The notes under the pieces: generated by a model
Seen by the model: the letters and a program-made list of their open reading frames with translations, nothing else
What the model was told of the DNA's origin: nothing
Databases searched by the model: none
Assembly (NCBI GenBank): GCA_032158295.1
Contig: CM063255.1
Coordinates: 8,150,094-8,214,093 of the forward strand
DNA length: 64,000 nucleotides
Origin: Pycnopodia helianthoides
Lineage: Eukaryota > Echinodermata > Asteroidea > Forcipulatida > Asteriidae
Reading direction: 5' to 3'
Program-made: the position numbers and the translations under genes
Shown: in pieces, positions 34,801 through 46,825 of the stretch
How positions within the stretch are numbered: position 1 is the stretch's first letter
Layout: each line of letters starts with the position of its first letter

Positions 34801-35705
34801 CAAAGAAAATGAACAGAAACTATACAACTTTCTAATTAGATTAACAGTTAGCTTTCGAACAATTCGTCACCAACGCCACGAACTGAAACACACCTACCAT
34901 ACCAGAAAATGAACAGGAACTACAAAACTTTCTAATTAGATTAACAGTTAGCTTTCGAACAATTCGTCACCAACGCCACGAACTGAAACACACCTACCAT
35001 ACCAGAAAATGAACAGGAACTACAAAACTTTCTAATTAGATTAACAGTTAGCTTTCGAACAATTCGTCACCAACGCCACGAACTGAAACACACCTACCAT
35101 ACCAGAAAATGAACAGAAACTATACAAATTTCTAATTAGATTAACAGTTAGCTTTCGAACAATTCGTCACCAACGCCACGAACTGAAACACACCTACCAT
35201 ACCAGAAAATGAACAGGAACTACAAAACTTTCTAATTAGATTAACAGTTAGCTTTCGAACAATTCGTCACCAACGCCACGAACTGAAACACACCTACCAT
35301 ACCAGAAAATGAACAGGAACTACAAAACTTTCTAATTAGATTAACAGTTAGCTTTCGAACAATTCGTCACCAACGCCACGAACTGAAACACACCTACCAT
35401 ACCAGAAAATGAACAGGAACTACAAAACTTTCTAATTAGATTAACAGTTAGCTTTCGAACAATTCGTCACCAACGCCACGAACTGAAACACACCTACCAT
35501 ACCAGAAAATGAACAGAAACTATACAAATTTCTAATTAGATTAACAGTTAGCTTTCGAACAATTCGTCACCAACGCCACGAACTGAAACACACCTACCAT
35601 ACCAGAAAATGAACAGGAACTACAAAACTTTCTAATTAGATTAACAGTTAGCTTTCGAACAATTCGTCACCGACGCCATGAACTGAAACAAACCTACCAT
35701 ACCAG
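34801..35705. repeat. Minisatellite with exact 100-bp period
   Basis: Nine copies start at 34801, 34901 and so on to 35601, each at an exact 100-bp step. The unit contains TTCTAATTAGATTAACAGTT, AGCTTTCGAACAATTCG and CACGAACTGAAACACACC. Two unit variants exist: one with GAACAGAAACTATACAA (units 1, 4, 8) and one with GAACAGGAACTACAAAA (units 2, 3, 5, 6, 7, 9). The last unit has CGACGCCATG and AAACAAACC changes. No open frame crosses the array, so it is non-coding. Confidence 0.97.
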
Positions 35706-38700
35706 AATTTTTTTTTTAACTAAGAAAAAGGCGTATAAAGTTGAACGCTTTATAAAACACCACTATCCTCCAAACTTTCAAAGTGTTTTCAACCAGTTTT
35801 CTTAAAGTGGACACTTGATGGCTAGAACTTAAGTTTACTGTCTTGGAATCAATGTTTTACGTTCCAATATTAAGCAATAAAGTAAGAATGTTTTGTTTAA
35901 GCTTGTAAAACCGAAATAAAAGCAGACAATTTCCGTTTCACGAAGTGGCACATTCCAATTATATTACACCACGTATGTGTCACTTCGTAAAAACGGAGGT
36001 CCGCGTCAGTCTGTGTGATGTTTCCCCCCGCCTCCCGCCTTCACAATATTTGAGCTCTGAGTGCGACGTCCTTTCTAATGGAAATGCAACTTGTGCGTCA
36101 GTCCGTGAATACGACAATTGTCACTCACGTGCAAAGGTTGCCATGCGTAACTATCGAAGTAATACAGAAAAGCTCTTGAAGCTTTCGAACGCCATGAAAT
36201 TGCCGGCCTTGCCGAATACTGTTTAAACAAAAACTGAAAACTAAAACAAAGTGGTTTTTGTACACAAGGTGTCAGTTCGTGGTGTCAGTGACGAAGTTGA
36301 AGTCAGTCTGTCACGAGCAATGTTATTTATAGATGTCTCATTGACATGAACAACAAATTGTAAAGGCAATTGTGCGCAGACTCTATTCTTGTCTTAATTT
36401 TGATTTCCCGGTTTGCTGAGTCTTGATATTTTTGTAATCTTAAACCTATGCCTTAACGCCAACGCCTTGGAACTTACACCGTAAAAACTCTTACATAGTT
36501 AACTGTTAAATCAATACACTTTGAAATATGACTCTGTGTCTCTTCACTAATTATATTGTGAATAGTGGGAGAATTTGGAATTCGTAAGTGGCATCAGGTT
36601 TACTAGAGGTACAATCTATTGTATATGCCTACGTAATCAATTTAATTGAAATTAAACTAATTTTACTAAAGTATTTGTTCGGACTTTTATACTATAAAGA
36701 ATTTAACAAATTAATAGATACAATCTGTAAATTACAATTTCGCCCTTTGGCCACGAGATTTAGGAATAAGATTAATTTCAATCCAATTCATTCATTCTAA
36801 GGGAGCATTGTGTTTATGGGTGCACCACATCAAACAAGCTCCCAATATCGATCGATGGTAATTAATGCTAAATATAAAAATACGAAAACAACATTTCTGA
36901 GCCTCTTGAAATCTAATCAAATATAGTTTCATGACAACCAAACACAATTTCCTCAACTTGTAGTTAATGAGCTATGCTCATCTAAAACGAAATCACGCCT
37001 GAACGAGTAAACTAGCCAGACTCCAACTTGGAACGAGGGCCTACGATTGTCAGCAAAGTGTGGCCATTTTCAGAAGGCTCACGAAACCCAAAATGCTCCG
37101 GGTTGAAAGTCAACAACCCCACAAGGGCACAATATTGGGCGTTTTCACTAATCATTAAAGCCACATCATTCACAGGTTTGATTTACGAAAGAAGTTGTGG
37201 GTTTACATTTTACTCGTGCGGCTTCCAACATTGAAGTCTGCTGCCACCTAGTGTCTAGAAAAGTCTCACACTGGCAATGATCGCCCCCCCCCCCTCCAAA
37301 AACTAAATTAAGGACGGTTTTTCATTTGAAACATTTTATCCCTGACTCACTTATTTTAATTTGGGAAATCAAAATAAACACATACAGGCGTGCCATAAAA
37401 TCCCTGATAAAACATCAACTTCAATAAATGACCGCCTCATTTTAATTACTGCATCTAACTACTCAAAGAGATTTCTTTTACCGTCAGAACCCATCAAGTG
37501 ACGAAACGAGTTACCACCATACCGTTCTTTGCTTTTGTTCTGCACAAGAACTGTTACAAGTATTACAATAATATGAAAATATACTCCAAATCCAACCACC
37601 GGGAAACCCGTCGTTGACATAGAAATATAAACGAAAATATCTTGATAACAACACAATTGCTGTCAGTTTGGCAGTCTTTGACAGTTATGCATTGAGTAAA
37701 ATACAGCCCGGTGGCGCCAAGGTAGTCGAAAGGGGGGCAACATAAATTGATTGACGAATGAGTGAGGCACGTAAACAGAGCGCGTCTCCTTATGATAAGT
37801 CATCCCAGAAATTAGTTCCTCGGTGCTTGACAGAGTGGTTATTCGGATAAACATAAATTGTACACAAATTATAAGCCGTCTTGCTCATTATGACAATTGG
37901 TCCACTCAGTCAGACAGGGAAGATGCCGCTGACTTTAAACGGAGAGAATTTGTTTTCCCCCTTTTTTTGTATTTCTTCTTTTAATTACAGTGGCTCTTGT
38001 GCATATCAAGGTATCCCCTTGCATACTGTGAGCACTTGAAGGCCACGCTCGGGGTAGCAAAGGGGCGGGAAACCGATTACGACGAAACTGAAGTCAGAAC
38101 TGGCAATTAATCACGACTTAAATTAATCAGCCCCAAATTACCAATTCAAAAAAAAAAAGGCAAGAAAACAAGTGGGACCCTTTCAAAGGCGCCGGACAGG
38201 CTTACAATTTCACCAACAAACTTACAAATTGATAAATAGATAGATCATTAATAATAAACAAAACTACGGGACGTGTACGTCAAAGGCCTGTGAATTTGAT
38301 TTATTCTTCTTCGTTTTTTTTTTTTTTTTTTTTTCAAATAAGGGAACTGAGAGTATAGTTGCGATAAACCTGTAGAAGCTAATAAAGGAAATAAAAGACA
38401 TTCCTGTATGTTAACCTGCATGTTCGGGAAAACTTGTTATGTGCTTTTACCATGATGGTTGTATTGATTTTCAGTGCTCGTGCATGACAGTCGATGGCAA
38501 AAACTGGCAATTAAGTAGCATTGCAAGCGGCAGTTCACATTAGTGCCGCAGTTAATGTATAATTGGGGTTGCCCGAGGAATCTTTTGTAGCGTTTGTTTT
38601 GTTCCGGTTGTCGTGTGCAAGGAGTTCCGTCCGTGCCCCTTACAAACAATTCGTCGGTTGGGTGAGAAAATTATCTCGTTATTTTGGAAAAAAGTGGCAT

Positions 38701-38799
38701 GTTAGTTCTGGAACTCTTTATATGTTGGAACCGGGATACCAGATTAGTTAACGTCAAACCACGTTAATAACAAACAGTGCAGTCCTTTGTATCTGCAAT
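35706..38799. other. No gene recognised; small inverted repeat and homopolymers
   Basis: About 3 kb of unique-looking sequence. An inverted pair at 35934-35994 joins CCGTTTCACGAAGTGGCACA with TGTCACTTCGTAAAAACGG. A C run lies at 37286-37297 and a T run at 38315-38334. Open frames (35945-36226, 36588-36800, 37028-37234 and others) are domain-free. Confidence 0.5.
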
Positions 38800-39095
38800 A
38801 CGAGTCTTCCTTCCATTTCTTTTTCGAAAGAGTCTTCCTTCCATTTCTTTTTCGTTCAAGACGTGAATACTATCTACGTTTGTCAATGGTTTCACTAGAT
38901 TAATCATTGCCCGATATACATAGATCTTAGAATCTGGATGGATAAGATGTTCATTCTACTATGAACAATTGAAATAACAGTTGAAAATACTATCTACGTT
39001 TCTCAATGGTTTCACTAGATTCATCATTTCCCGATATACATAGATCTTAGAAACAGGATGGATAAGATGTTCATTCTACTATAAACAATTGAAAA
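38800..39095. repeat. Two nested local duplications
   Basis: GAGTCTTCCTTCCATTTCTT(TTTCG) occurs twice in tandem at about 38802-38854. Next, a 120-bp block starting AATACTATCTACGTTT at 38867 repeats at 38987 with a few substitutions, for example TAATCATTGCC versus TCATCATTTCC. Recent tandem duplication. Confidence 0.85.
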
Positions 39096-39175
39096 TTCCA
39101 TAGACAATCACCGGAAGTATGGTTTCTGACAACCGGCACAACCTATTTGTGTGGCCAACAGCAAATATGAAGTGT

Positions 39176-39320
39176 GAATTTCACAAAACTCTTCCTAGCT
39201 TAGGACTAGTCCTAGGCCACCAATGGTAAGAGATAGGACTAGTCTTAAGTTAAGACCAGTTACTGGTCCTAACTTCAGATAAGACAAGTCTTATCTCTTT
39301 GTGAAATCGGCCCCTGGTAT
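39176..39320. mobile_element. MITE with TTCACAAA termini and TAGGACTAGTC core
   Basis: The left end GTGAATTTCACAAAACTC is mirrored by CTCTTTGTGAAATCGG at the right. The interior holds TAGGACTAGTCCTAGG, GATAGGACTAGTCTTAAG and AGACAAGTCTTATCT, nested palindromic units. The terminus matches the CCGATTTCACAAA end of the 19868 element. Confidence 0.7.
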
Positions 39321-39369
39321 ACAATTTCGAGCGTACATTCAAATTATAGGCCTGGAAATTATTCGATTG

Positions 39370-40890
39370 GGAATTCGACACCCCTTTGTGTGGCGTCCGG
39401 TTATACAACTATTTTAGTAAGGCGCCTTCAAAACATTTTTGTGTGGCGATCAGTTATAATACTATTTAAGCTCCAACAGTGGCTACTCACTGTTTGTGTG
39501 GCGACCAGCATTACTATTTTTATTTAAGCGTGCGATTCAAAGGTGTCGACAAGCCATTATAGGTGGCGTCCATATATAATGTTATTTTAGCATGCGTTCC
39601 GATGGTGTCAAATAACCCCCTACGCGCTGCGTCCAATTAGAAACCCTAATGATTATTCGAATGAGAGTTCAAATGGTACAATATATTATTCTAGTGTGCG
39701 TCCCAAGGTGTCCACTGTTAACCATTTGCGCTGCGTCCAATTCTAGAGCTAAAATTATTCAAGCGAGAGTTCAAATAGTACAATGTATTATTTTAGTGAG
39801 TGTCCCCAGCACCTATATACGTGTGGCGTCCATTTATACTATTGAAGAGTTCAATTCACATGTGTTCACAATCTCTTTTGGATGCGGTGTGCTGTTATTA
39901 CACTCATTTGTATTGAACGTTGAAAAGGTGTACCCAACCCCTTTGTACTGCGTCCACTTATAACACATTAGTATTATGTTTTTAGTTCGCGTTCGAAAGG
40001 AGTACACAACAACTCTGTGAAGCGTTCAGTTTATACTATTCTAGTGTGCATTTCAAATGTGTGCCCACATGTGTCTTTAGACCCATTTGTGCTGCGTCTA
40101 CTTATAACATAGAATTTAGTGAACGTTCCGAAGGTGTCCACAACGCCTTTGTGTGACGTCCAGTTACACAACTCTCGTGTGCATTTCAAATGTGTTCACA
40201 ATCCTTTTATGCGTCCACTTATAACACACTATTATAATGTTTTTAGTTCGCGTCCCAAAGGTGTACACAAGACCCATGTGTGGCGTCCAGTTATACCTTT
40301 CTAGTTTGCATGTAAAATGTGTTCACGTTCTCTTTGTGATGCGGCGACCAGTTTATAAAACTATTTTGGTGTACATCAAAAAAGTGTCTTCAACCCCTTT
40401 ATGCTGCGTCCACGTCTAAAACGTCTTTAGTGTGCGTTCGGAAGGTGCCCACAATACCCTTGTGTGGCGTCCAGTTATACTTTTCTAGTTTCGCTCGTCC
40501 CCAGCGCCTTGCCTTAAAACCAAAGGCGCTGGGATGGGCAATTGTATCAAGCACGCTCATTGGTTAATGCTCAGTCCCATCATGCATCACACTCACTCTG
40601 CAAGCACTGCACGCATGACGTACTTCCTGAACAAGAATCTGTGCAAGCTGATTAGCCCATCCCAGCGGTCCTGGATAGGCCGCTGGGGCCGAGCGAATTT
40701 TCTAGTGTGCATTTCAAAGTGTGCTCACAATCTTCTTGTGCTGCCCTGTCCCGTTTTAAGACTATACATTTTAGCGATTATTGAAAAGGTGCCGTCAACC
40801 CCTTTCCGATGTGTCCACTTATTTCACAATATTATTGTAGCGTGTGTATTCTAGAAGAGTCCACGTGCATTAAGTGGCGCCCAAGATCTT
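39370..40890. repeat. Degenerate satellite, ~65-bp monomers
   Basis: About twenty diverged units, each containing a TGTGGCGTCCAGTTATAC- or TGCTGCGTCCACTTATAAC-like word, a (C)TAGTGTGCATTCAAA-like word and GGTGTNCACAA. The GCGTCC word occurs at steps of mainly 52-72 bp (for example 39391, 39444, 39499, 39563, 40209, 40280, 40341, 40404, 40463). Two monomer types tend to alternate. The array is interrupted at 40490 by a small transposon. Short frames within it are by-products. Confidence 0.8.
40490..40697. mobile_element. 208-bp MITE with 9-bp target duplication
   Basis: Flanked by perfect copies of TTTTCTAGT (40481-40489, 40698-40706), a word native to the surrounding array. Termini TTCGCTCGTCCCCAGCG and CGCTGGGGCCGAGCGAA form 17-bp inverted repeats with one mismatch. 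The interior holds further inverted copies (CCCCAGCGCCTT / AAGGCGCTGGG and CGCTGGGATGGGC / GCCCATCCCAGCG). A 9-bp duplication fits Mutator-like elements; hAT (8 bp) is less likely. Non-autonomous. Confidence 0.88.
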
Positions 40891-42025
40891 GATTCAGCAA
40901 TGGCAGAGTACGGGATTCCCGGCGGTGTGAAAACACGTTTGAAATTTGCGGGCAGGTGGCACGGCCGGAATTTAATTTTAGGTCGAAGCAAATTTTTCTA
41001 CAAGCTTGAATTTTTGTTTAATACTAGTGATATAACAGATTTGAAATGGTTTGAAATTATCAAAACGACGGACACACACAGGATCACAGGATGATGACAA
41101 CAGCAATTTGCCCACGAGCAGTCGGTGGAATAACTCGAAATAATTCTTGGCACTGGGGGTTGGTTTCCAGCACTGTGAACGAGGGTGAAACTGGACTATA
41201 GTGAGATATAATATTTTGATACTTCGCTATTTATAAATACATTCAAAAGTACGCTCGGGTATAACATCCAACGACACAATTAGCGCCAATAGCAGGATGA
41301 ATTGGGGGCGAGAAGAAATATTCAATTTTAGATGTGGAAGGAAATTCACAACTGGGAAAACCAGCGAAATCAGGCAGGGACTGAAAAACCCAAATCCAAA
41401 CGCAAGGGGTCGACAGAGGTGAAAAGCAGGAAAGAAAACCACTATTATGCTCGACACATTAAGACCGACAACCAATTCATATCTGACCTAATTATGTCCT
41501 TCGATCATTATGCTCGCCAAACCATTGTTGTTCGACTCATAATGGTTCGTCGGACATAATGTGGCTTGTCACGGCCGAGTAGTGTAGTGAACCGGATGAA
41601 GTTCCGACGTTCCGACGGTTTTTTTTTAAATAAAATAATAATACTAACTCAACCATTGTTCCTCCGTCCTTATTATGTGACATAAATCCGTTAGTCTCGT
41701 AGGCTGGTGGTGTACTTAGAAACCTAGTACATCATTAATAGAAGGGGGGTTGGCCTAAGTGTTTAAGCGTTACATACAAAGTGTGGACCTGAGAACAAGA
41801 GAGGGCCACACAATGTAGGAACTTGAAACACTATGTGGACTAAATCACGTCCAAACTTTTTTTTTTTTTTTTTTTTTTTACTGTGTTGAAGAACTTGTTT
41901 TTGTTTGTATGTGCACAGAACAAAGGAATGTCCACAGAGTGTGTGCAATACGGGCCTGGGTCTTCCCGATAATATGTGTGGCTGCAGATTGCGCCACAGC
42001 ACCTTCTTAACCCTTTCATGGTGCT
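40891..42025. other. No gene recognised; T run
   Basis: A GGCCGAGTAGTGTAGTG stretch near 41573 resembles a tRNA A box but lacks a B box downstream. An inverted pair TTATGTCC / GGACATAAT lies at about 41493-41560. T run at 41857-41879. No supported gene. Confidence 0.45.
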
Positions 42026-42419
42026 TTAAAGGAACGTTACAGAATTGGTAAGGAAAAAACTTGTAAAATATATTTTTTGATCACAGATTTACATAAAACT
42101 TACACGGTCTAATGATGATGATAGTAGAAAACATCCCTTGAAATATTTCTGTCTGAAATGCCACATTTGATGAGAAATTGATAAACTAATTTTCCGATTG
42201 GAGTTTATCGCTCAGTGAGCGTTTTATTCATTTGTTGAATCTATATGACTTCACGCAAATGTGTAATCGGTTTTTCACTATTTTCTCGTGACCCAGATGG
42301 CCGATCGATCTCAAACTTCTACAGGTTTGTCAGTTAATGTATATTGTGAATTACATAAAGTGCTTACACTGCAAGCAACTGTTTTGTTAGCAAAAACCAA
42401 TTCTGTAATGTTCCTTTAA
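42026..42419 (+). mobile_element. TTAA-flanked MITE, family A copy 4
   Basis: TTAA at 42026-42029 and 42416-42419, with the same 20-bp inverted termini, module and central palindrome as the 33066 copy and in the same orientation. Differences are scattered substitutions, for example CTTCACGCAAATG in place of TTTCATGCAAATG. Confidence 0.92.
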
Positions 42420-43557
42420 CAATTTTCACATTAACGTAGCACACCTGTCATCCTGTCACAGCGCTTTGAATCCTATTGCAAATACACTATGGATATAATG
42501 ACTGTGTTGATATTATTATGGGCCACCATAGTCCAAGCCTCTTGGACACATTGGTCAGTGTCAGGAACAAACACCCAACATATACAATATTTGGTTGATC
42601 TCTTTATGACAAGCTGTCAAAGCACGCACCTTGTTGGTTTGATGATCACGAACTATCCCACCAGAAGGGTTTATCACCTGGTGAATTCTCAAATGGCGCA
42701 CCATTATCGTGAAAAACAAACCGGCAAGGTTGTTTGATTCCAGAAAACACAATATTGGAATTCGTATCGACTGGTGATATGATCTGCATTACAACAGCTG
42801 TTCAACACAGTGGGCAATATACATGAAAAATACCAATCTTTTCAGAGGTAAACCGACTGATTTATTGCAAAAGGAAGCCCTTGACACATAGAATGAGTGT
42901 AATATAGAATTTGACGCAATCCAGAGACTGGGCTTCGTGCAAACACTTCACAATATCCTATCACTTACGTTTAAGGGGGGGGGGGGGAATAAAAGTAAAG
43001 TTGATTTACTATGGGAAGTCTAGTGTGTAAATCTCTAAAGGGAGAAGTGTTGGATCGACAATTAATGGCTCTTTTCAGAGCCAACTCTCCTCCCAAAAGA
43101 AACTTTACACATGGTTGTAACCACAAGTTTACTAGAATAATAGTTACTTCCCATTCACCCAGACCGTGCAAAAGCTTACGACATCAAATACTAAGTAATT
43201 TGTTATTTCTTCAGAGATTGTTTAAATGGGCTTCCCGTTACGTTTTCAATTGTTTGCCTGGTCAGTGTTCCAGAGAAGTAGGCAAAACGCATTATCGATT
43301 TGTGATAATCATTAATAATTATGGAAACTAATTTAACAGCGTACTAATTTTTTTTTCTAAAGCCTCTTTTAAGATTTTTTTTTTTAATGACGATCACACA
43401 AATTGTAGTCAATGTTTACGATAATGAACAGAAGGCTCTCTTTAGGTATTTATACTTAGTGTGTTTATTTATCTCGCAAATAATTGCATTGTTTGTGTTT
43501 ATTTCGCCATTTTCCTCTTTGTGCTTCAATTATTGCAAACATTGCAACATTTTCTCG
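42420..43557. other. No gene recognised; G run
   Basis: G run at 42975-42987 and T-rich runs near 43350-43385. The 82- and 106-codon frames (42489-42737, 43011-43331) lack recognisable domains. Confidence 0.45.
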
Positions 43558-43806
43558 GGGGGGGGGGGGTGTCCGTACTCGACAAGCTCTGCATCTTATG
43601 GGCCCCTCCACCTCCATTCCCTTGTTTGCTGTTTTGTTGTTTGATTTTGCTGTAGTGGTCGTGATATTTTTCCTTACAATGTTTTTTTTGCTTTGTATTA
43701 CATATATGTGTTTATTTATTCTGCAGTCACTATTGATTCTTCTAATTGGATTTGTTCGGCATGGTTTGGAAATAAACTGTATTGAAATGAATCGAATTGA
43801 AATTAG
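43558..43806 (+). mobile_element. Possible LINE 3' end after a G run
   Basis: A G run (43558-43569) is followed by TGTCCGTACTCGACAAGC and TCTGCATCTTATGGGC, then T-rich sequence and GGAAATAAACTG ending in ATTGAAATGAATCGAATTGA repeats. AAATAAA plus short repeated tail words are usual for non-LTR 3' ends. Overlapping frames on both strands have no domain. Confidence 0.4.
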
Positions 43807-45223
43807 ATTAAGCACATGATTTATCATGACTGCCACAATATCAGCAGGAATTTGATTCCGTTCAGTTTAATGGTATCAAGAAAACCACGAAGAAAGAGAA
43901 ATATGATGATAATGATGATGACAAAACCTACAGAGATGACAAGTGTTTCCTTCGCAAAACTGCGTACTCCTCACACCCCCCCCCCCCTCAGTTACCAAAT
44001 TGTATCTGTAGTCCCTCCCTTCTCGCACAATGCCAAATCTAATTCACATGAGCTCGCGTTTTTCACTCGATTCAATACTACACACAATTTTTTCCTGTAC
44101 CAAAATTATAATGCGGTACAACAATTCGATAAACCGTGCTGCGTGGTGACGTCACTTAGGGGGAAAAAAAAAAAAAAAAAAAACGAAATAGAAAAAAATA
44201 AAATAAACGAATACAATGAAAGATACCACAAGGCATTTACAGTGAACCATTTCGAAAATTAATTCCGCTGGGTCCTGCCTTCTTTGAATGTTATACGTTA
44301 CACAAAGAAGCACTTATAATCATAATTTCATCGCTTCCCCCTTTTTTGGAGACGAACAATCGAGTTATGAGCGCTACGGTGAACCAATAGAAATAAAGTA
44401 CATGAAGTCAAGTTCAACTTTAAAGTACCTTTATCTTTTTCATGCGTGTACAAGTATTAAGGGAACAAAAGGAGACGCAGGCCTACTGGATACGTGATTG
44501 ATACATCACCTCAAAGTAAGTGGGTACCTGCGAGGGCAGAGGTATACGTAAATATAACACTCTGCATGGCGGGGAAAGATATGATACTGTAAACCATTAT
44601 AACAATCTCAACTTGGCAACCGCGTGCGCACACACACATGAGAAATGACCACGGTCAACTTGCTGTGTTGAAGTGGGTAACCTTCTATTCAACAACTTCT
44701 AGCTATGCAGCAGACGGTAAAAACGTCAACTCCACCTTGAAGCCCTCCAAAAGCTACACTGTAAAACCAACAACTAAACACCGACTGGTTTGTGCTAAAT
44801 ATTCCGGTATGAGGCGTCAACGTCGCCTATGAGCGTGAAGCTAGCACCTATCCCGATGACTGCATGTAACACATTGTGCGCTAACGAAAAAATAACATGA
44901 CGTGTGGGGCGGGAGTTTTCGGTGGTGTATCCGTGCGTTATATAATGTGGCGGTCTTTTTGAGTAGGAACAGTGGCGCGAACAAACTGTCCAATAAATGG
45001 TGTTGCTTTACGTTCAAGCAAATACATTAATTTTTCTCTTGGAGAAGTCATAATCCGTTTCGCAAACGCCGAGAGCAATTTCATGCAACAGTGACCGTCA
45101 GGAGGAAAAGAGTCGGGTGCTTTTTTTTTAATGACGATAATCATCACATTAACAGCATCGTTTGTAACCAGCCTCCAACCACTGTTCACTGTGTGATCAC
45201 CGGGGGAGCAGTTTCACCACATA
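43807..45223. other. No gene recognised; homopolymers
   Basis: C run at 43977-43987 and A run at 44164-44182. A 148-codon frame (43816-44262) crosses both and is low-complexity at its end. GGGGCGGGAG and TTATATAATG words occur near 44907-44946 without an identifiable transcript. Confidence 0.45.
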
Positions 45224-45730
45224 GGGTGCGTTCGATTAGCTTCCCCGGGTCGACCCGGTGTGCTCATCCTGGGGAGCCCCTGACATGGGCTAATCGAACG
45301 CCAACTTCCCCCAGCATTCACACCAATGCATCATGAGACAGCCGACCCGGAACTACTTTCATTTTGTGCATTACGTGAGTGGACTCACGAAAAGATCGTA
45401 AAATAATTATTATCAAGGTAAAACTGCAACGTTGAATGATTTTACACGCCCTAGTTGATACACAATTACCCATCTTCGAATAAAAAAATACTTCTGCTCA
45501 CAAAGTCGCTGTTTAAAAGGTGAAAATGTATGACAAACTTACAAACAAAATGGTGGCCATTGAGAAAGTTTTTCGTCGTGACGTCATGCACCTCGGTCAG
45601 CCCCTAGTGACCCGCTCCACAAGCAGGGCACTTGGGGCTGACCCGGGTGAGCCCGAGAATGACGTCAGAGCTATTCGAACGCAACGGGGGAAGACCTGGG
45701 TCGACCCGGGGAAGCTAATCGAACGCACCC
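45224..45730. mobile_element. 507-bp element with 35-bp terminal inverted repeats
   Basis: The left terminus (45224-45258) begins GGGTGCGTTCGATTAGC. The right terminus (45696-45730) ends GCTAATCGAACGCACCC. The 35-bp arms differ at one position. Subterminal copies occur inside (GGGCTAATCGAACGCC at about 45288 and GCTATTCGAACGC at about 45669), so the element is nested palindromic. It also carries GACGTCA-type sites. No transposase frame and no clear target duplication. Confidence 0.85.
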
Positions 45731-45825
45731 ATTGTGTGCACACGTCATTAACACATGTGTAGAAGCTTTACACTGTGACTTGGCAAACTGTGGTCACACT
45801 GTGATAAAGATGGAACTGAACAATC

Positions 45826-45945
45826 TAAACACTCCCGGGTCAGAATTGGCCCACATTCAAGGGAGCCAGGCCCTTTTTTTCCCGGGTCAGGCTGACCGGA
45901 AATAGGTTGAAATATGGGATTTTAACCCGGATTCTGTGAAATTCG
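45826..45945. mobile_element. GGTCA-type element fragment
   Basis: ACACTCCCGGGTCAGAATTG, CCCGGGTCAGGCTGACCGG and ACCCGGATTCTGTG repeat the vocabulary of 22586-22840. GGTCAGGCTGACC at 45885-45897 is a perfect ERE-type palindrome. The right terminus is not recognisable. Confidence 0.55.
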
Positions 45946-46589
45946 CCTCAGGAACATCCAACTCTTTTTACATTCATAGCTTAATAAACAAAACCCAACA
46001 AAAAGTGTCGTTTACCTTCCTACTTGCTACTCACTGTCTTGGTAATTTATACACTTTAATAAAATTGTATATACTTTTATTTTTTCAGTCATATATATAC
46101 ATTTTTTGTTTACTAATGTTATTTTTGTGTGTGGAATGTTAAGTTTAATGACTTGTTATTGTTTTGCCACTATAACAAAAAATTAACAAAAATAATAAAT
46201 AACCTGCGAATGACTAAAAGCCAGTGTTGTAACTTCTCTTTAAAAGGCACTTGGTGACATTGTGGCTATTTTCGGTCTGGTGTCTTAAGCGGTCAACATG
46301 GTTTGGCGCGTTTTCCTAATGACCGACTGTGAATTGATTGGGACTTAAAATGCTCCCGTAAAGTAATTAAGCAGTGCGCTCAGACAGAACCCGATCTCCA
46401 ATTCGATACCGCCTACATCCTGCGCGGCCCTGCCCGAGCCAAGGATCCCTTAAATGTCCACGTTTTCAGAACTGCATTTAGGCACGCTCGGAAAAAAATT
46501 CCAATAACAGAATCAAGAACATGGGTGTAGAAAATGGCTCTGAATTGGGGGTGAGAATGATGTTTGTTCAATATTGCATACCATCTCTG
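45946..46589. other. No feature recognised
   Basis: AT-rich unique-looking sequence including a T-rich TATATATACATTTT stretch (46092-46105). No gene seen. Confidence 0.5.
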
Positions 46590-46825
46590 AAGTGTGTGAC
46601 AGTTTCCGATAGACGCCATCTTTAAGCTCAACTTAGGTTTTTTGGCTTTGGGGTGCGCGCGTCGTGCGCTCTAATTTGTTCGACGTCGCCAATTAGTGGT
46701 TTACCGACCAATCGCGCAAGGAATTCTGATTAAACTCCCGTGTGCTACACACGCGGTACTTACGCATGACGCATAGTTGTGTGTGCTAACAAATGACAGT
46801 CTGACCGTCAAGCTGGCTGACTTTA
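46590..46825. repeat. Dispersed repeat X, copy 1
   Basis: Begins with TTTCCGATAGACGCCATCTT and contains TGCGCGCGTCGTGCGC, ACCGACCAATC and AACAAATGACAGTCTGACCG, colinear with 48903-49110 (TTCCCAGTAGACGCCATCTT, ATGCGCGCGTGTTGC, ACTGACCAATCCTGCG and GTTCTAAACTGCCCG). The right boundary with repeat Y (46826) is uncertain, and the two may be one composite element. Confidence 0.5.

Noticed and set aside
34801..35705. Repetitive protein domain encoded by the 100-bp array
   Set aside because: 100 is not divisible by three, and no open frame crosses the units.
41563..41620. tRNA-like A box GGCCGAGTAGTGTAGTG
   Set aside because: No B box lies within tRNA distance and a T run follows. Too weak to call a SINE fragment.
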